From positions 1-64,000 of the forward strand of contig NZ_CAKLBU010000013.1 of the NCBI RefSeq assembly GCF_920984735.1: a stretch of 64,000 nt of DNA, given 5' to 3'. Source of the DNA: Pedobacter sp. Leaf250. GTDB taxonomy: Bacteria > Bacteroidota > Bacteroidia > Sphingobacteriales > Sphingobacteriaceae. A program made the position numbers and the translations under genes. A model generated the notes under the pieces. That model was not told the origin of the DNA and searched no databases. It was given only the letters and a program-made list of their open reading frames with translations. The number at the start of each line of letters is the position of its first letter. Positions within the stretch are counted from its first letter, which is position 1. Below are positions 43,349 through 52,731 of this stretch, in pieces.

Positions 43349-43419
43349 TTATAAAATTGAGATTAGCATGCAAAACTATCTTAATTAATTGATAATTTAG
43401 GCCAAAAATACGCATAAAA

Positions 43420-43956
43420 ATGATATTATCTGATAAAAGGATATTAGAAGAAATTGATAAGGGAACAATCATTATTGAGCCTTTTAAAAGAGAATGTTTA
43501 GGCACAAATTCTTACGATGTACATTTGGGCAAATACTTGGCTACCTACAAAAGCCGCGTATTAGATGCTAAGCAACACAATGAAATTGAACATTTTGAGA
43601 TTCCAAAAGATGGTTATATTTTGCACCCAGGCACACTATACCTTGGTGTAACGCTTGAATATACAGAAACCCATGGTCATGTTCCTTTTCTAGAAGGAAA
43701 GAGCAGCACCGGACGTTTAGGTATAGATATTCATGCTACTGCAGGTAAAGGCGATGTAGGTTTTTGTAATACCTGGACATTGGAAATATCTGTTGCCCAG
43801 CCTGTAAAAATTTATGCTGGTATGCCTATTGGGCAACTAATTTATTTCGTGGTAGAGGGAAACATCGAAACCATGTACAATACAAAGGGTAACGCAAAGT
43901 ATAATAACAAAACTACAAAGCCCGTAGAAAGCATGATGTGGAAGAATAAATTTTAG
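43420..43956 (+). CDS. dcd: dCTP deaminase
   Basis: A 178-residue enzyme of the dCTP deaminase family, which deaminates dCTP to dUTP for thymidylate synthesis. It opens MILSDKRILEEIDKGTIII and has TNSYDVHLG, EGKSSTGRLGIDIHATAGKGD and the catalytic Glu in NTWTLEISVAQP. The end GNAKYNNKTTKPVESMMWK is usual for the short Bacteroidetes form. A hairpin terminator with a T-run lies 28 bases downstream. Confidence 0.93.
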   Translation: MILSDKRILEEIDKGTIIIEPFKRECLGTNSYDVHLGKYLATYKSRVLDAKQHNEIEHFEIPKDGYILHPGTLYLGVTLEYTETHGHVPFLEGKSSTGRLGIDIHATAGKGDVGFCNTWTLEISVAQPVKIYAGMPIGQLIYFVVEGNIETMYNTKGNAKYNNKTTKPVESMMWKNKF

Positions 43957-43983
43957 AGTTAATATTCACGTTACCTTCATAAA

Positions 43984-44021
43984 AATATGCCTCGGGTTTT
44001 GTACCTTGAGGCATATTTTTT
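43984..44021 (+). terminator. Terminator after dcd
   Basis: AATATGCCTC (43984-43993) pairs with GAGGCATATT (44008-44017), and T continues to 44021. It separates dcd from the MG2-domain gene that starts at 44038. An in-frame ATG at 43987 lies inside this hairpin and is therefore an unlikely start. Confidence 0.85.
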
Positions 44022-44037
44022 TACACCAAATCCACAA

Positions 44038-46728
44038 ATGAAACTCAAAATTACTCTCGCAATCAGTTTTCTCGCACTGCTTATTGGTTTTACTGCTTTT
44101 AAGATTGACGATGACCCATTTACGTCACTACTAAAAAAGCTGGATGATTATACCAATAAATACCAGCAAGAGAAAGTATACCTGCATTTAGATAAACCTT
44201 ACTACGCCATTGGCGATGATATTTGGTTTAAAGGTTATGTAATTAATGCCAAAACAACTGCGCCATCTCAATTAAGCAAAATTTTGTATGTAGAGTTAAT
44301 TAATGAGAAGGATTCAGTAAAAAAACTAGTCAAATTACCACTAATTAGTGGTATAACCTGGGGTGATTTTAAGCTGACAGATTCGTTGGGAGAAGGGAAT
44401 TATCGGATTAGAGCCTATACCAACTACATGCGAAATTTTGGAACAGAATTTTTCTTTGATAAAACGATAAAAATTGGAAACAGTTGGGCAAACAAAGTAT
44501 TTACCAAAACAGATTACACCTTTACGAAAGAGAATAATGTAAACAAGGTTGAAGCAACCATTCATTTTGAAGATAAAAATGGGATTGCTTATAAAGAAAG
44601 TGAAGTGAGCTATGACGTACAGCTTGATTATAGGTCTGTTGCAAAAGGGAAAGCCAAAACAAATCTTTCTGGTGATGCCGTAATCAATTTTACAAGTAAT
44701 CAAATGTTGGCAAATAAATCAGGAAGAATTGTTGCCACCTTAACATTAGAGAACAAGCAAAAAGTGGTAAAAACCATTCCTATAACCTCTACGTCTAATG
44801 ATGTTGATGTTCAGTTTTTACCAGAAGGAGGCTCAATGATCGAGAATCTTCCTCAAAAAATTGCCATAAAAGCTATCAATGCAAGCGGCAATGGAGAAAA
44901 TATTAAAGGAGTAATTGTTGATGAAGCGGGTGTTAAAATTACATCTTTTGAAACCACCTACTTGGGTATGGGGAATTTTGTTTTTAATGCTCAACCAGGA
45001 AAAAATTATACTGCCAAAGTAAAATTCAAAGACGGTAGTGGCAAAGATTTGAAACTACCTACAGCTCAAAAAGCAGGTTATACCATGGCAATTACAAATT
45101 CTGACACGGCAAAGGTTACGGTAAAAATTATGGCTAGCGAAAGTTTAATCAACGGTAGTGAGTTAAAGGTTGTAGCACAGCAGGCCGGTAATGTTTTTTA
45201 TGTTTCAAAAGCCAAAATGGATAAACAGGTTTTGGTTGCCAATATTCCGAAGAAAAATTTACCAATCGGCGTGGTACAATTCACTTTGTTTTCTACCACA
45301 AACCAACCAATAGCCGAAAGGTTAATTTTTGTAAACCACAAGGTGGATTTAATAGATCTTAAATTAAATACTTCGGCTGTATCAACGGCCAAAAGGGGAA
45401 AATCTACTTTTAGTTTTGATGCCAGCAATCAGAATAAACCTGTGTTAAGCGTGTACTCTGTTGCAGTTACCAACGCTACAAAAGTTGCCCCCGATGAAGA
45501 TAATGAGACGAATATTCTTACTTCGCTTTTATTAACTTCTGATTTAACTGGATACATTGAAAAGCCAAATCATTACTTTTTAAATGATGATGCTAAAACA
45601 ATGAAAGAGTTGGATAATTTAATGCTGACGCACGGCTGGAGCAGATTCTTGTGGCGAAATGTAGCGGCAGGAACCGGACCGGCCATTACTTACACTCCAG
45701 AAAACTCACTTAGCATTAGTGGGACGGTTACCAAAGGTGGCAAACCAGTTCCAGGTGGTAAGGTAATGATTATGGCATCTAAGGGTACGTTTTTTATTGT
45801 CGATACGGTAACTAATGCCGACGGAAGATTTGTATTCGATAATTTAAATTTTCCTGATAGCACCAAATTTGTAGTTCAGGCAAGAACAAAATCGGAACGT
45901 AAATTTGTTGACATTAACTTAGATGTTGTACCAAACCAAGTGGTAACCAAAAATAAAAACACAGGCGACGTTGAGGTTAATGTGAACAATTCTTTAATGA
46001 AATACATCAAAGAAAGCGATAATTATTTTAACGAGATGACCAGGTTAGGCTTATTGGAAAGAACCATAAAGTTAGAGGAAGTTACCATTACAGAGAAAAG
46101 AAATCCTGCTAAAAATTCGGCCAATTTAAATGGTGCTGGAAGGGCAGATTTTATTATGACTGCTGATGATCTTTCCACCTGTATAACATTGTCGCAATGT
46201 TTACAAGGGCGTTTGCCTGGCGTAATATTTAGGGGGAATATTCCCTATTTGATGCGTAGTCAGGATAGTCCTATGTCGATCATTTTAGATGGGATGCGGG
46301 TAGAAGCCGATTTCTTGGATAATATTGTTCCTTCTGACGTGGAATCGATCGAGTTATTGAAAAGCATTGGCAATACTGCTATTTATGGTTCTCAAGGCGG
46401 CGGTGGCGTAATTGTTATAACTACTAAACGTGGCGGTGGAACAGCAAATTATAATCGATATGCTCCTGGAGTGGTTACGTTAAGTCCGAAAGGTTTTTCG
46501 GTTTCAAGAGAATTTTATTCTCCAAAATACGATGCGGCTACAAACAATAATAGGGCAGATTTAAGAACAACCATTTATTGGAATCCACAAGTGGTTGCTG
46601 AAAATGATGGCAAAGGAAAATTTGAATATTACAATGCCGACGAACCGGGGCAATATCGAGTAGTGATTGAAGGTATTGATGCTTTTGGGCATTTAGCCAG
46701 AAAAGTTTACACTTATGATGTGAAATAG
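44038..46728 (+). CDS. MG2-domain protein with C-terminal TonB-plug domain
   Basis: An 896-residue secreted protein; the start at 44038 gives a signal peptide (LKITLAISFLALLIGFTAF). The first 250 residues have alpha-2-macroglobulin MG2-like phrases (KVYLHLDKPYYAIGDDIWFKGYV). A carboxypeptidase-regulatory-like segment lies near 575-640 (SISGTVTKGGKPVPGGKVMI). Residues about 700-815 match the TonB receptor plug (LQGRLPGVIFRGNI, PMSIILDGMRVEADF, DVESIELLKSIGNTAIYG), but no beta-barrel follows. Such proteins are frequent in Bacteroidetes. A role in uptake or surface assembly is suspected, not proven. Confidence 0.85.
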   Translation: MKLKITLAISFLALLIGFTAFKIDDDPFTSLLKKLDDYTNKYQQEKVYLHLDKPYYAIGDDIWFKGYVINAKTTAPSQLSKILYVELINEKDSVKKLVKLPLISGITWGDFKLTDSLGEGNYRIRAYTNYMRNFGTEFFFDKTIKIGNSWANKVFTKTDYTFTKENNVNKVEATIHFEDKNGIAYKESEVSYDVQLDYRSVAKGKAKTNLSGDAVINFTSNQMLANKSGRIVATLTLENKQKVVKTIPITSTSNDVDVQFLPEGGSMIENLPQKIAIKAINASGNGENIKGVIVDEAGVKITSFETTYLGMGNFVFNAQPGKNYTAKVKFKDGSGKDLKLPTAQKAGYTMAITNSDTAKVTVKIMASESLINGSELKVVAQQAGNVFYVSKAKMDKQVLVANIPKKNLPIGVVQFTLFSTTNQPIAERLIFVNHKVDLIDLKLNTSAVSTAKRGKSTFSFDASNQNKPVLSVYSVAVTNATKVAPDEDNETNILTSLLLTSDLTGYIEKPNHYFLNDDAKTMKELDNLMLTHGWSRFLWRNVAAGTGPAITYTPENSLSISGTVTKGGKPVPGGKVMIMASKGTFFIVDTVTNADGRFVFDNLNFPDSTKFVVQARTKSERKFVDINLDVVPNQVVTKNKNTGDVEVNVNNSLMKYIKESDNYFNEMTRLGLLERTIKLEEVTITEKRNPAKNSANLNGAGRADFIMTADDLSTCITLSQCLQGRLPGVIFRGNIPYLMRSQDSPMSIILDGMRVEADFLDNIVPSDVESIELLKSIGNTAIYGSQGGGGVIVITTKRGGGTANYNRYAPGVVTLSPKGFSVSREFYSPKYDAATNNNRADLRTTIYWNPQVVAENDGKGKFEYYNADEPGQYRVVIEGIDAFGHLARKVYTYDVK

Positions 46729-46747
46729 AGAAAAATAAATAGATTTG

Positions 46748-46787
46748 AATATTATGCAAGCATAGTTAATAATGTTTGCATAATATT
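46748..46787 (+). terminator. Hairpin after the MG2/plug gene
   Basis: AATATTATGCAA (46748-46759) and TTGCATAATATT (46776-46787) form a perfect 12-bp stem with a 16-base loop, 20 bases after the gene stop. The T-run is weak (ATTTCAATATTT), so it may be a regulatory dyad rather than a terminator. Confidence 0.55.
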
Positions 46788-46814
46788 TCAATATTTACAT
46801 TTTGAAAACTTAAC

Positions 46815-47576
46815 ATGAATACAATAAAAGTAAGTGTAAAAGATAGGTTGGCCACAATTACGTTGAGCAGAGGTAAATCAAACGCATTAAATGGCGAATT
46901 AATAACCGAACTTGATGATATGCTTAAAAATATTTCGGCCGATGATAATGTTGGTGGTGTAATTTTAACTGGTAACGCACCATTCTTCTCCGCTGGTTTA
47001 GATTTGGTTGAGCTTTATAATTACAATGAAGAAGAAGTTAAATCCTTCTGGAAATTATTTTTAGATTTCACCGCAAACCTGGTTTCTTTTAAAAAACCTA
47101 TGGTAGCAGCCATTAGCGGTCATAGTCCTGCGGGCGGTTGCGTAATGGCACTTGCTTGCGATTATCGGGTAATGGCCGAAGGCCAATATATTATCGGTTT
47201 AAATGAAGTACCAGTAGGTATTATTGTTCCAAATAGTATTTTTCAAATGTATGCTTTTTGGCTTGGTAAGGCGGAAGCAACACGTAGTTTGTTAACGGGA
47301 AAACTATATAATCCTGAAGAGGCGCTTAAAGTTGGTTTGGTTGATGAATTGGTGAAAAACGAAAGCTTGCTTACTGCTGCAGAAAGAAAGATCAAGAAAT
47401 TTATGGAACTGGAAAGCAATACCTGGTCGCAAAGTAAATTAAATATTCGCGAAGAGTTAATTGGGGCGGTAACCGCAGATCAATCGGAAGCATTAGAAAA
47501 AATGCTCACTCAATGGTGGTCGCCTACCACCCGCCATATTTTAAAAACAATTATCGAAAGCCTTCAAAGAAAGTGA
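46815..47576 (+). CDS. Enoyl-CoA hydratase/isomerase family protein
   Basis: A 253-residue crotonase-fold enzyme. The oxyanion-hole segments are ILTGNAPFFSAGLDLVELY (residues about 52-70) and AAISGHSPAGGCVMALACDYRVM. LNEVPVGIIVP follows, with a Glu where isomerases and hydratases place a catalytic acid. It matches the Delta3,Delta2-enoyl-CoA isomerase branch as well as hydratases, and the next gene, a DECR-like reductase, supports a role in breakdown of unsaturated fatty acids. The exact reaction is inferred. Confidence 0.85.
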   Translation: MNTIKVSVKDRLATITLSRGKSNALNGELITELDDMLKNISADDNVGGVILTGNAPFFSAGLDLVELYNYNEEEVKSFWKLFLDFTANLVSFKKPMVAAISGHSPAGGCVMALACDYRVMAEGQYIIGLNEVPVGIIVPNSIFQMYAFWLGKAEATRSLLTGKLYNPEEALKVGLVDELVKNESLLTAAERKIKKFMELESNTWSQSKLNIREELIGAVTADQSEALEKMLTQWWSPTTRHILKTIIESLQRK

Positions 47577-47676
47577 TGCATATATCAATAAGCAGTTTCT
47601 AGTTTCATCTGCTTATCTGAACAGTTTCAGATTTATCATTATCCAATTAACAATTTAACCTACTAACCACAATATT

Positions 47677-48558
47677 ATGTTCAATTATAACTCCCCGATG
47701 CTTAGAGATGATGCTTTAAAAGGTAAAACCATAGTAATTACCGGAGGTGGAACAGGTTTAGGTAAAGCAATGGGAATCTATTTTTTGAAACTTGGGGCTA
47801 ATTTGGTAATTACCAGTCGTAAGCAAGAGGTTTTGCAAAAAACAGCAGATGAAATGGAGGAGAAAACCGGGGGAAAAGTTTTGGCTGTAGCCTGCGATGT
47901 GAGAGAAGTAGAGCAGGTAGAAAATGTTCTGGTGAAAACATTGGAGAGGTTTGGATCTGTTGATGTTCTGTTAAACAACGCTGCTGGCAATTTTATTTCT
48001 CCGACTGAAAGGTTATCTGCGAATGCTTTTTCATCAATAATTGATATTGTTTTAAAAGGAACAGTAAACTGTACACTCACTTTTGGTAAACATTGGATTA
48101 AACAAAAACAAGCAGCAACGGTATTAAATATTATTACAACTTACGCATTTACAGGCTCTGCGTATGTCGTGCCGTCGGCTTGTGCGAAAGGTGGTGTTTT
48201 GGCTTTAACCAGATCATTAGCGGTGGAGTGGGGCAAATACGGAATCAGAATGAATGCCATTGCTCCGGGTCCATTCCCTACAAAAGGTGCATGGGAAAGG
48301 CTGTTGCCAGGTGATTTAGCCAAGAAGTTCGATTTCAAAAACCGCGTACCATTAAAGCGAGTTGGTGATCACCAGGAATTGGCCAATTTGGCTGCATTTT
48401 TAGTAAGCGATTTTTCGGGTTACATTAATGGTGAAGTAATCACGATAGATGGTGGAGAATGGTTGCAAGGTGCCGGACAAATGAACGGCTTAGAGGCAAT
48501 TCCAAATGAAATGTGGGATATGCTGGAGCAAATGACCAGAAGCGCTAAGGGAAGTTAA
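47677..48558 (+). CDS. 2,4-dienoyl-CoA reductase-like SDR oxidoreductase
   Basis: A 293-residue short-chain dehydrogenase. The cofactor loop is TGGGTGLGKAMG and the NNAG-like motif is LLNNAAGNFISPTERLS. The usual Tyr-x-x-x-Lys is replaced by SACAKGGVLALTRSLAVEW, the pattern of mitochondrial/peroxisomal-type 2,4-dienoyl-CoA reductases, which use a Lys but not the standard Tyr. PFPTKGAWERL and VITIDGGEWLQGAGQ are also DECR-like. It follows the enoyl-CoA hydratase/isomerase gene after 100 bases, so the pair probably handles unsaturated acyl-CoAs. Confidence 0.87.
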   Translation: MFNYNSPMLRDDALKGKTIVITGGGTGLGKAMGIYFLKLGANLVITSRKQEVLQKTADEMEEKTGGKVLAVACDVREVEQVENVLVKTLERFGSVDVLLNNAAGNFISPTERLSANAFSSIIDIVLKGTVNCTLTFGKHWIKQKQAATVLNIITTYAFTGSAYVVPSACAKGGVLALTRSLAVEWGKYGIRMNAIAPGPFPTKGAWERLLPGDLAKKFDFKNRVPLKRVGDHQELANLAAFLVSDFSGYINGEVITIDGGEWLQGAGQMNGLEAIPNEMWDMLEQMTRSAKGS

Positions 48559-48586
48559 AAGCTGAAACTAAAAAGTGAAAAGTAAT

Positions 48587-48614
48587 AAGTTAATAGTAAA
48601 AAGTTAATAGTAAA
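48587..48614. repeat. Tandem 14-bp repeat in low-complexity spacer
   Basis: AAGTTAATAGTAAA occurs twice without change (48587-48600 and 48601-48614), then degenerates to AAGTTGAAAGTTGGGG. Further on, the spacer turns pyrimidine-rich with CAACTT and CCAACTTTCCAAC runs (to about 48750) that are complementary to the first half. The spacer could fold into an imperfect long hairpin between the SDR gene and purD. Confidence 0.6.
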
Positions 48615-48772
48615 AAGTTGAAAGTTGGGGTGAGACTTTTTCTCCAAGTCACCAAACTTTTCAACTTGCCCAGCCTCCAACCCACCAACTTCCCCAATAC
48701 CAACTTTCCAACTGATTAACTTTCCAACATTTCAATATTCAATTTTCCAACACTAATCCTATCTTTGCCCGT

Positions 48773-50044
48773 ATGAATATCTTACTTTTAGGTTCAGGCG
48801 GCAGAGAAAGTGCATTTGCCTGGAAAATGAGCCAGTCTTCGCAATGCGATAAATTAATTATTGCACCAGGAAACGGTGGAACAGGTGTTTATGGCACTAA
48901 TATCAACATCAATGTAAATGATTTTGATTCCATTAAAAAGGTAGTTCTTGCTGAAAATATCGAATTGGTTGTGGTTGGGCCTGAAGAACCTTTGGTAAAT
49001 GGTATTCACGATTTTTTTTTAGCTGATGAAGCAATTGCTCATATTCCGGTTATTGGACCAAAAAAAGAAGGTGCAATTTTAGAGGGAAGTAAAGATTTTT
49101 CCAAACAATTTATGGAACGCCACGGAATCCCGACAGCGGCCTCAAAATCATTTACTCCTGATACTTTAGATGAAGGTTTAGCCTATTTAGAAACGCATGC
49201 TTTGCCAGTAGTTTTAAAAGCTGATGGTTTGGCGGCTGGTAAGGGCGTTTTAATCTGCACAGAAACGGTTGAGGCGCAGGAAGAATTAAAATTAATGCTA
49301 GGTGGTAAATTTGGTGCAGCTGGTGCTACGGTGGTAATCGAAGAATTTTTAAGTGGTATCGAACTTTCAGTATTCATTTTAAGCGATGGTGAAAATTATG
49401 TAACCCTTCCATCGGCCAAAGATTATAAAAGAATTGGACAAAATGATACAGGCTTAAATACTGGCGGAATGGGTTCGGTTTCCCCTGTACCATTTGCTAC
49501 TCCAGAGTTTTTGCAAAAAGTTGAAGAGCGAATTATTAAACCAACGGTTGAGGGTTTAAAGAAAGATAATATCGATTATACAGGTTTCATTTTCTTTGGT
49601 CTAATTAAAGTAGGTGAGGAGCCTTTTGTAATCGAATACAATGCCCGAATGGGCGATCCGGAAACGGAAAGTGTTATTCCACGTATTGAAAACGATTTGG
49701 TAGAATTATTTATGGCTACTGCCAATAAACAATTGAACCAGGTTAATTTGGTTATTTCTGAACAGACTGCAGCAACTGTAATGATCGTTGCTGGTGGCTA
49801 TCCCGGAGAATATTTAAAGGGTAAGGCCATATCAGGAATTGAAAACTTACGCCATTCAAATGCATTCCATGCAGGTACTTTGTTGGATAATGATGTAGTT
49901 AAAACCAATGGCGGACGCGTAATTGCGATCACCAGTTTACAAAAAGATTTATTTACTGCTTTACAGTGTGCAACTGCCGATGCCGGAAGAATTTACTTTG
50001 ATGGTAAATATTTTAGGGAAGATATCGGTTTTGATTTAGTTTAG
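48773..50044 (+). CDS. purD: Phosphoribosylamine-glycine ligase
   Basis: A 423-residue ATP-grasp enzyme for step two of de novo purine synthesis. It opens MNILLLGSGGRESAFAWKM, with VGPEEPLVNGIHDFF, the ATP-grasp segment LPVVLKADGLAAGKGVLIC and the family signature YNARMGDPETESVIPR. The last part (VVKTNGGRVIAITSLQ, RIYFDGKYFREDIGF) is standard. It is monocistronic by its surroundings. The length is usual. Confidence 0.97.
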   Translation: MNILLLGSGGRESAFAWKMSQSSQCDKLIIAPGNGGTGVYGTNININVNDFDSIKKVVLAENIELVVVGPEEPLVNGIHDFFLADEAIAHIPVIGPKKEGAILEGSKDFSKQFMERHGIPTAASKSFTPDTLDEGLAYLETHALPVVLKADGLAAGKGVLICTETVEAQEELKLMLGGKFGAAGATVVIEEFLSGIELSVFILSDGENYVTLPSAKDYKRIGQNDTGLNTGGMGSVSPVPFATPEFLQKVEERIIKPTVEGLKKDNIDYTGFIFFGLIKVGEEPFVIEYNARMGDPETESVIPRIENDLVELFMATANKQLNQVNLVISEQTAATVMIVAGGYPGEYLKGKAISGIENLRHSNAFHAGTLLDNDVVKTNGGRVIAITSLQKDLFTALQCATADAGRIYFDGKYFREDIGFDLV

Positions 50045-50129
50045 TATCAAACGAAGCCCGTTATTATTAATTGCAGGTAAGTTATAGCTAGGATCAAAGT
50101 TTTCTATATTTCATAAAATAACAAAACAA

Positions 50130-50175
50130 AAAAGCCGCAATTTTCAGATTATCATATCTGCAAATTGCGGCTTTT
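50130..50175. terminator. Bidirectional terminator between purD and the TlpA gene
   Basis: AAAAGCCGCAATTT (50130-50143) pairs with AAATTGCGGCTTTT (50162-50175). The A-rich left flank and T-rich right flank (TTTTATTTTT) serve both the plus-strand purD and the minus-strand TlpA-like gene that converges on it. Confidence 0.88.
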
Positions 50176-50192
50176 ATTTTTATCAGAAAGCC

Positions 50193-51338
50193 TTACTTTG
50201 TTTTGCTTCCCAATAACTCTTGAAGTTTATCTTGCAAAGCTTGTTCTCTTAAACCTCTAGCAATGATTTTACCTGTTGGATCTATCAAAAAGTTAGCTGG
50301 TATAGAGCGAATGCCATACATCTGAGCAACTTCATTGTTCCAGAATTTTAAATCAGAAACATGTGTCCAGGTTAATTTGTCTGCTTGAATAGCTTTTAAC
50401 CAAGCTGCTTTTTGTCCTGGTTTATCTAACGATACACCTAAAACTGTAAAGCCCTTATCTTTAAATTTGTTGTAAGCCACAACTACATTTGGGTTTTCCT
50501 GGCGGCAAGGGCCACACCATGATGCCCAAAAATCTACCAGCACATATTTTCCTTTAAAATCAGATAATTTAACGGGTTTGCCAGCGGTATCTGTTTGAGT
50601 AAAATCCATTGCCATTACACCAACAGCAGTTTTTCTGCCGGCATCAAACATTGTTGACAATTGTTTTCCATTTGGTGTTGCTTTCAGCTCCGGAGATAAG
50701 GCAGTAAATGCTTTTTCAGCCGCAGTTGCCTGATCAGGATCGCTAGCCAATTGACCAATCGCACTTAAGCTGATGTATGATTTCGGATTATTCTGTGCAA
50801 AATTTAATAAAAGTGGTGGTAACGCTTCTGATTCTTTTTCAAATTTTGCCCTAAGCCCGTTCATTAACGATTCGTCATTTCTCTGCTCTGGCGTAAAAGC
50901 CCTATATTCTGCATCTATCGCCATTAGCTTATCGTTAACGGGTTTAGTTAAAGCTTTTAATTTTTTGGCATCATCATTTACCGGCGAACCAACTATTGTA
51001 GCATTCTTTAATGAATCTGTCGCTGTTAAATTAATATTGCCTGGTTCTAAATAAATAGATAAGCCATCTAATTTTTCACCTTCGGCAGGGCGGTTAACAT
51101 AAGGATTTTTATTTAAATATAAGCTTCCTTGAGCGGGGTTTGCAACTGTTCCCTTAAAAGAGAAAGCGCCGTTTGCAACTGTTGTAGAATCGGTAATGTT
51201 GTTTCCATCACCCTGATAAATTAGATATACTTTATTACCGGTTTTTAAGCCTTTGATGTTACCATTTAGTGTAAACGGTTTTTGTGCCAAAGCTGCTAAC
51301 GGCAATAATGCCAGTGCAGATAATAATATTTTTTTCAT
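50193..51338 (-). CDS. TlpA-like thioredoxin-fold protein with DUF4369 domain
   Basis: A 381-residue secreted protein. A signal peptide (ILLSALALLPLAALAQ) precedes a beta-rich DUF4369-like domain (residues about 22-115; FTLNGNIKGLKTGNKVYLIY), a helical linker and a C-terminal TlpA/AhpC-TSA thioredoxin domain. The redox centre is FWASWCGPCRQEN, Cys275 and Cys278, with RSIPANFLIDPTGKIIARG holding the cis-proline. It probably acts as a periplasmic disulfide reductase or cell-envelope redox protein. This domain pair is common in Bacteroidetes. Confidence 0.92.
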   Translation of the reverse strand: MKKILLSALALLPLAALAQKPFTLNGNIKGLKTGNKVYLIYQGDGNNITDSTTVANGAFSFKGTVANPAQGSLYLNKNPYVNRPAEGEKLDGLSIYLEPGNINLTATDSLKNATIVGSPVNDDAKKLKALTKPVNDKLMAIDAEYRAFTPEQRNDESLMNGLRAKFEKESEALPPLLLNFAQNNPKSYISLSAIGQLASDPDQATAAEKAFTALSPELKATPNGKQLSTMFDAGRKTAVGVMAMDFTQTDTAGKPVKLSDFKGKYVLVDFWASWCGPCRQENPNVVVAYNKFKDKGFTVLGVSLDKPGQKAAWLKAIQADKLTWTHVSDLKFWNNEVAQMYGIRSIPANFLIDPTGKIIARGLREQALQDKLQELLGSKTK

Positions 51339-51478
51339 GAATGGGATTAAGTGTTTTTCAAAAGTAGGGATATATACAACTAGAACGCAATTGCTTGTGT
51401 AAAATTATGGTCGCTTTTGGTAGTAAAATTCATTACAGCAAATAAGCTGTTCATGTTAATTTTAAAACCTAATTCTGG

Positions 51479-52660
51479 TTAAGAGAGTTTCTGGAAAGTT
51501 CGCCACCATAAATCTGGCATTTCGCCATTAACTGCAGTTTGATAGTCATCATACCGGCAAGGCACCAAATGATAACGCTCATTTTTTGATTGACCTGATG
51601 GATATGGAACCTGCATCCACCAGCGATCTGATTTTTTGCTTTTCACAAATACCATTTCGCCCGAACCATCTTTCAAGCTGGTTCTATAAATCATAAATTG
51701 TGATTTTGGTGTAAGTGGAAAATCCTTTTTGCGGGCATAAAAACCATCAACAAAATACCAAACCATTTGCGCCAATAAAAATGCGGTCTGTCCATTATTA
51801 TCGTATGCAGGGTTAAATTCGTAAAAACCAATTGAAGTTAGTTTATCATTCATGCCAGCATAGCGGGCAATTCTGCAGGCTTCTTCACCATCGAAGCCAT
51901 TTGGCGTGGTATTCGCATTTGCTGCGGCATCGGCAGAACGGATAGCACCTAAATCAAAACTGATCATGTTCGCATTGCGGATAATCGGTTCAGTTAAAGT
52001 AATATCCTGGGCAAATTCTCCTAAGCGGTGCACATCAAAGTAAAGTTTATCCATCACACTTAAACTCTCCTGATTTACAAAATAAGTTTGATAACCAAGA
52101 TTGCTATAATTGAAAAGATAATTGGGTTGATGAAGGAAAATCTTATTTAAATAACAATCTGATTTGGTTTCGATACCTGGATTGTCATCATCTCCAATAT
52201 CAAATTGATTGTCGATAATCACCAAATCTACTTTCTGCTCCAAATCTTCATAGCCTAAATACTGCGCATAGGTTAAATCTTGTCCGCCACCAATTATAAT
52301 CGGAATAATGTCCTTTTTAATTAACTCTGATACCGCCATTTTAATAGCGATATAAGTGTCGGAAACGGTAGCACCATGTTTTATATTTCCCAGATCGACA
52401 ATTTTACTACTAAAAGCTCCTTCATTTAGCTTGTAAAATTTTTCCCTGAAATAATCTGGCGCTAGCGCACAACCTTCATTATTCACGGCACCTCTTCCAT
52501 CAAGTACGCCAAAAATTGCCAAATCGTAAGTGGTATCTTCAAAATCTGGAAACGATTCAGTAAAAATTTGTGCTTTTAAACCCAGCTGGCTTGTTAAAAA
52601 TCCTTGCTTTGGTGTAAAACTATCAGGGTTAATTGGGGAAAAGAAATCCGTTAATGACAT
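51479..52660 (-). CDS. Ureohydrolase-like protein lacking the usual metal motifs
   Basis: A 393-residue member of the arginase/formimidoylglutamase fold by overall pattern: IPIIIGGGQDLTYAQYLG stands for the first metal motif, VDLVIIDNQFDIGDDD for the second (normally DAHxD), MISFDLGAIRSADA for the third (normally SFDxDxxDP). In each, one or more ligand residues differ: His is missing from GGDHS and DAHxD, and the second Asp of SFDxD is Gly. It is therefore probably not a standard manganese hydrolase. Similar divergent proteins occur in many Bacteroidetes. Function is unknown. It is divergent from the epimerase gene. Confidence 0.75.
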   Translation of the reverse strand: MSLTDFFSPINPDSFTPKQGFLTSQLGLKAQIFTESFPDFEDTTYDLAIFGVLDGRGAVNNEGCALAPDYFREKFYKLNEGAFSSKIVDLGNIKHGATVSDTYIAIKMAVSELIKKDIIPIIIGGGQDLTYAQYLGYEDLEQKVDLVIIDNQFDIGDDDNPGIETKSDCYLNKIFLHQPNYLFNYSNLGYQTYFVNQESLSVMDKLYFDVHRLGEFAQDITLTEPIIRNANMISFDLGAIRSADAAANANTTPNGFDGEEACRIARYAGMNDKLTSIGFYEFNPAYDNNGQTAFLLAQMVWYFVDGFYARKKDFPLTPKSQFMIYRTSLKDGSGEMVFVKSKKSDRWWMQVPYPSGQSKNERYHLVPCRYDDYQTAVNGEMPDLWWRTFQKLS

Positions 52661-52731
52661 ATATTTAAAACTCTCGGCTCAAATATCTATTTTTGAATGC
52701 GTATTTCCACATATAGCTCGAAAAAAATATA

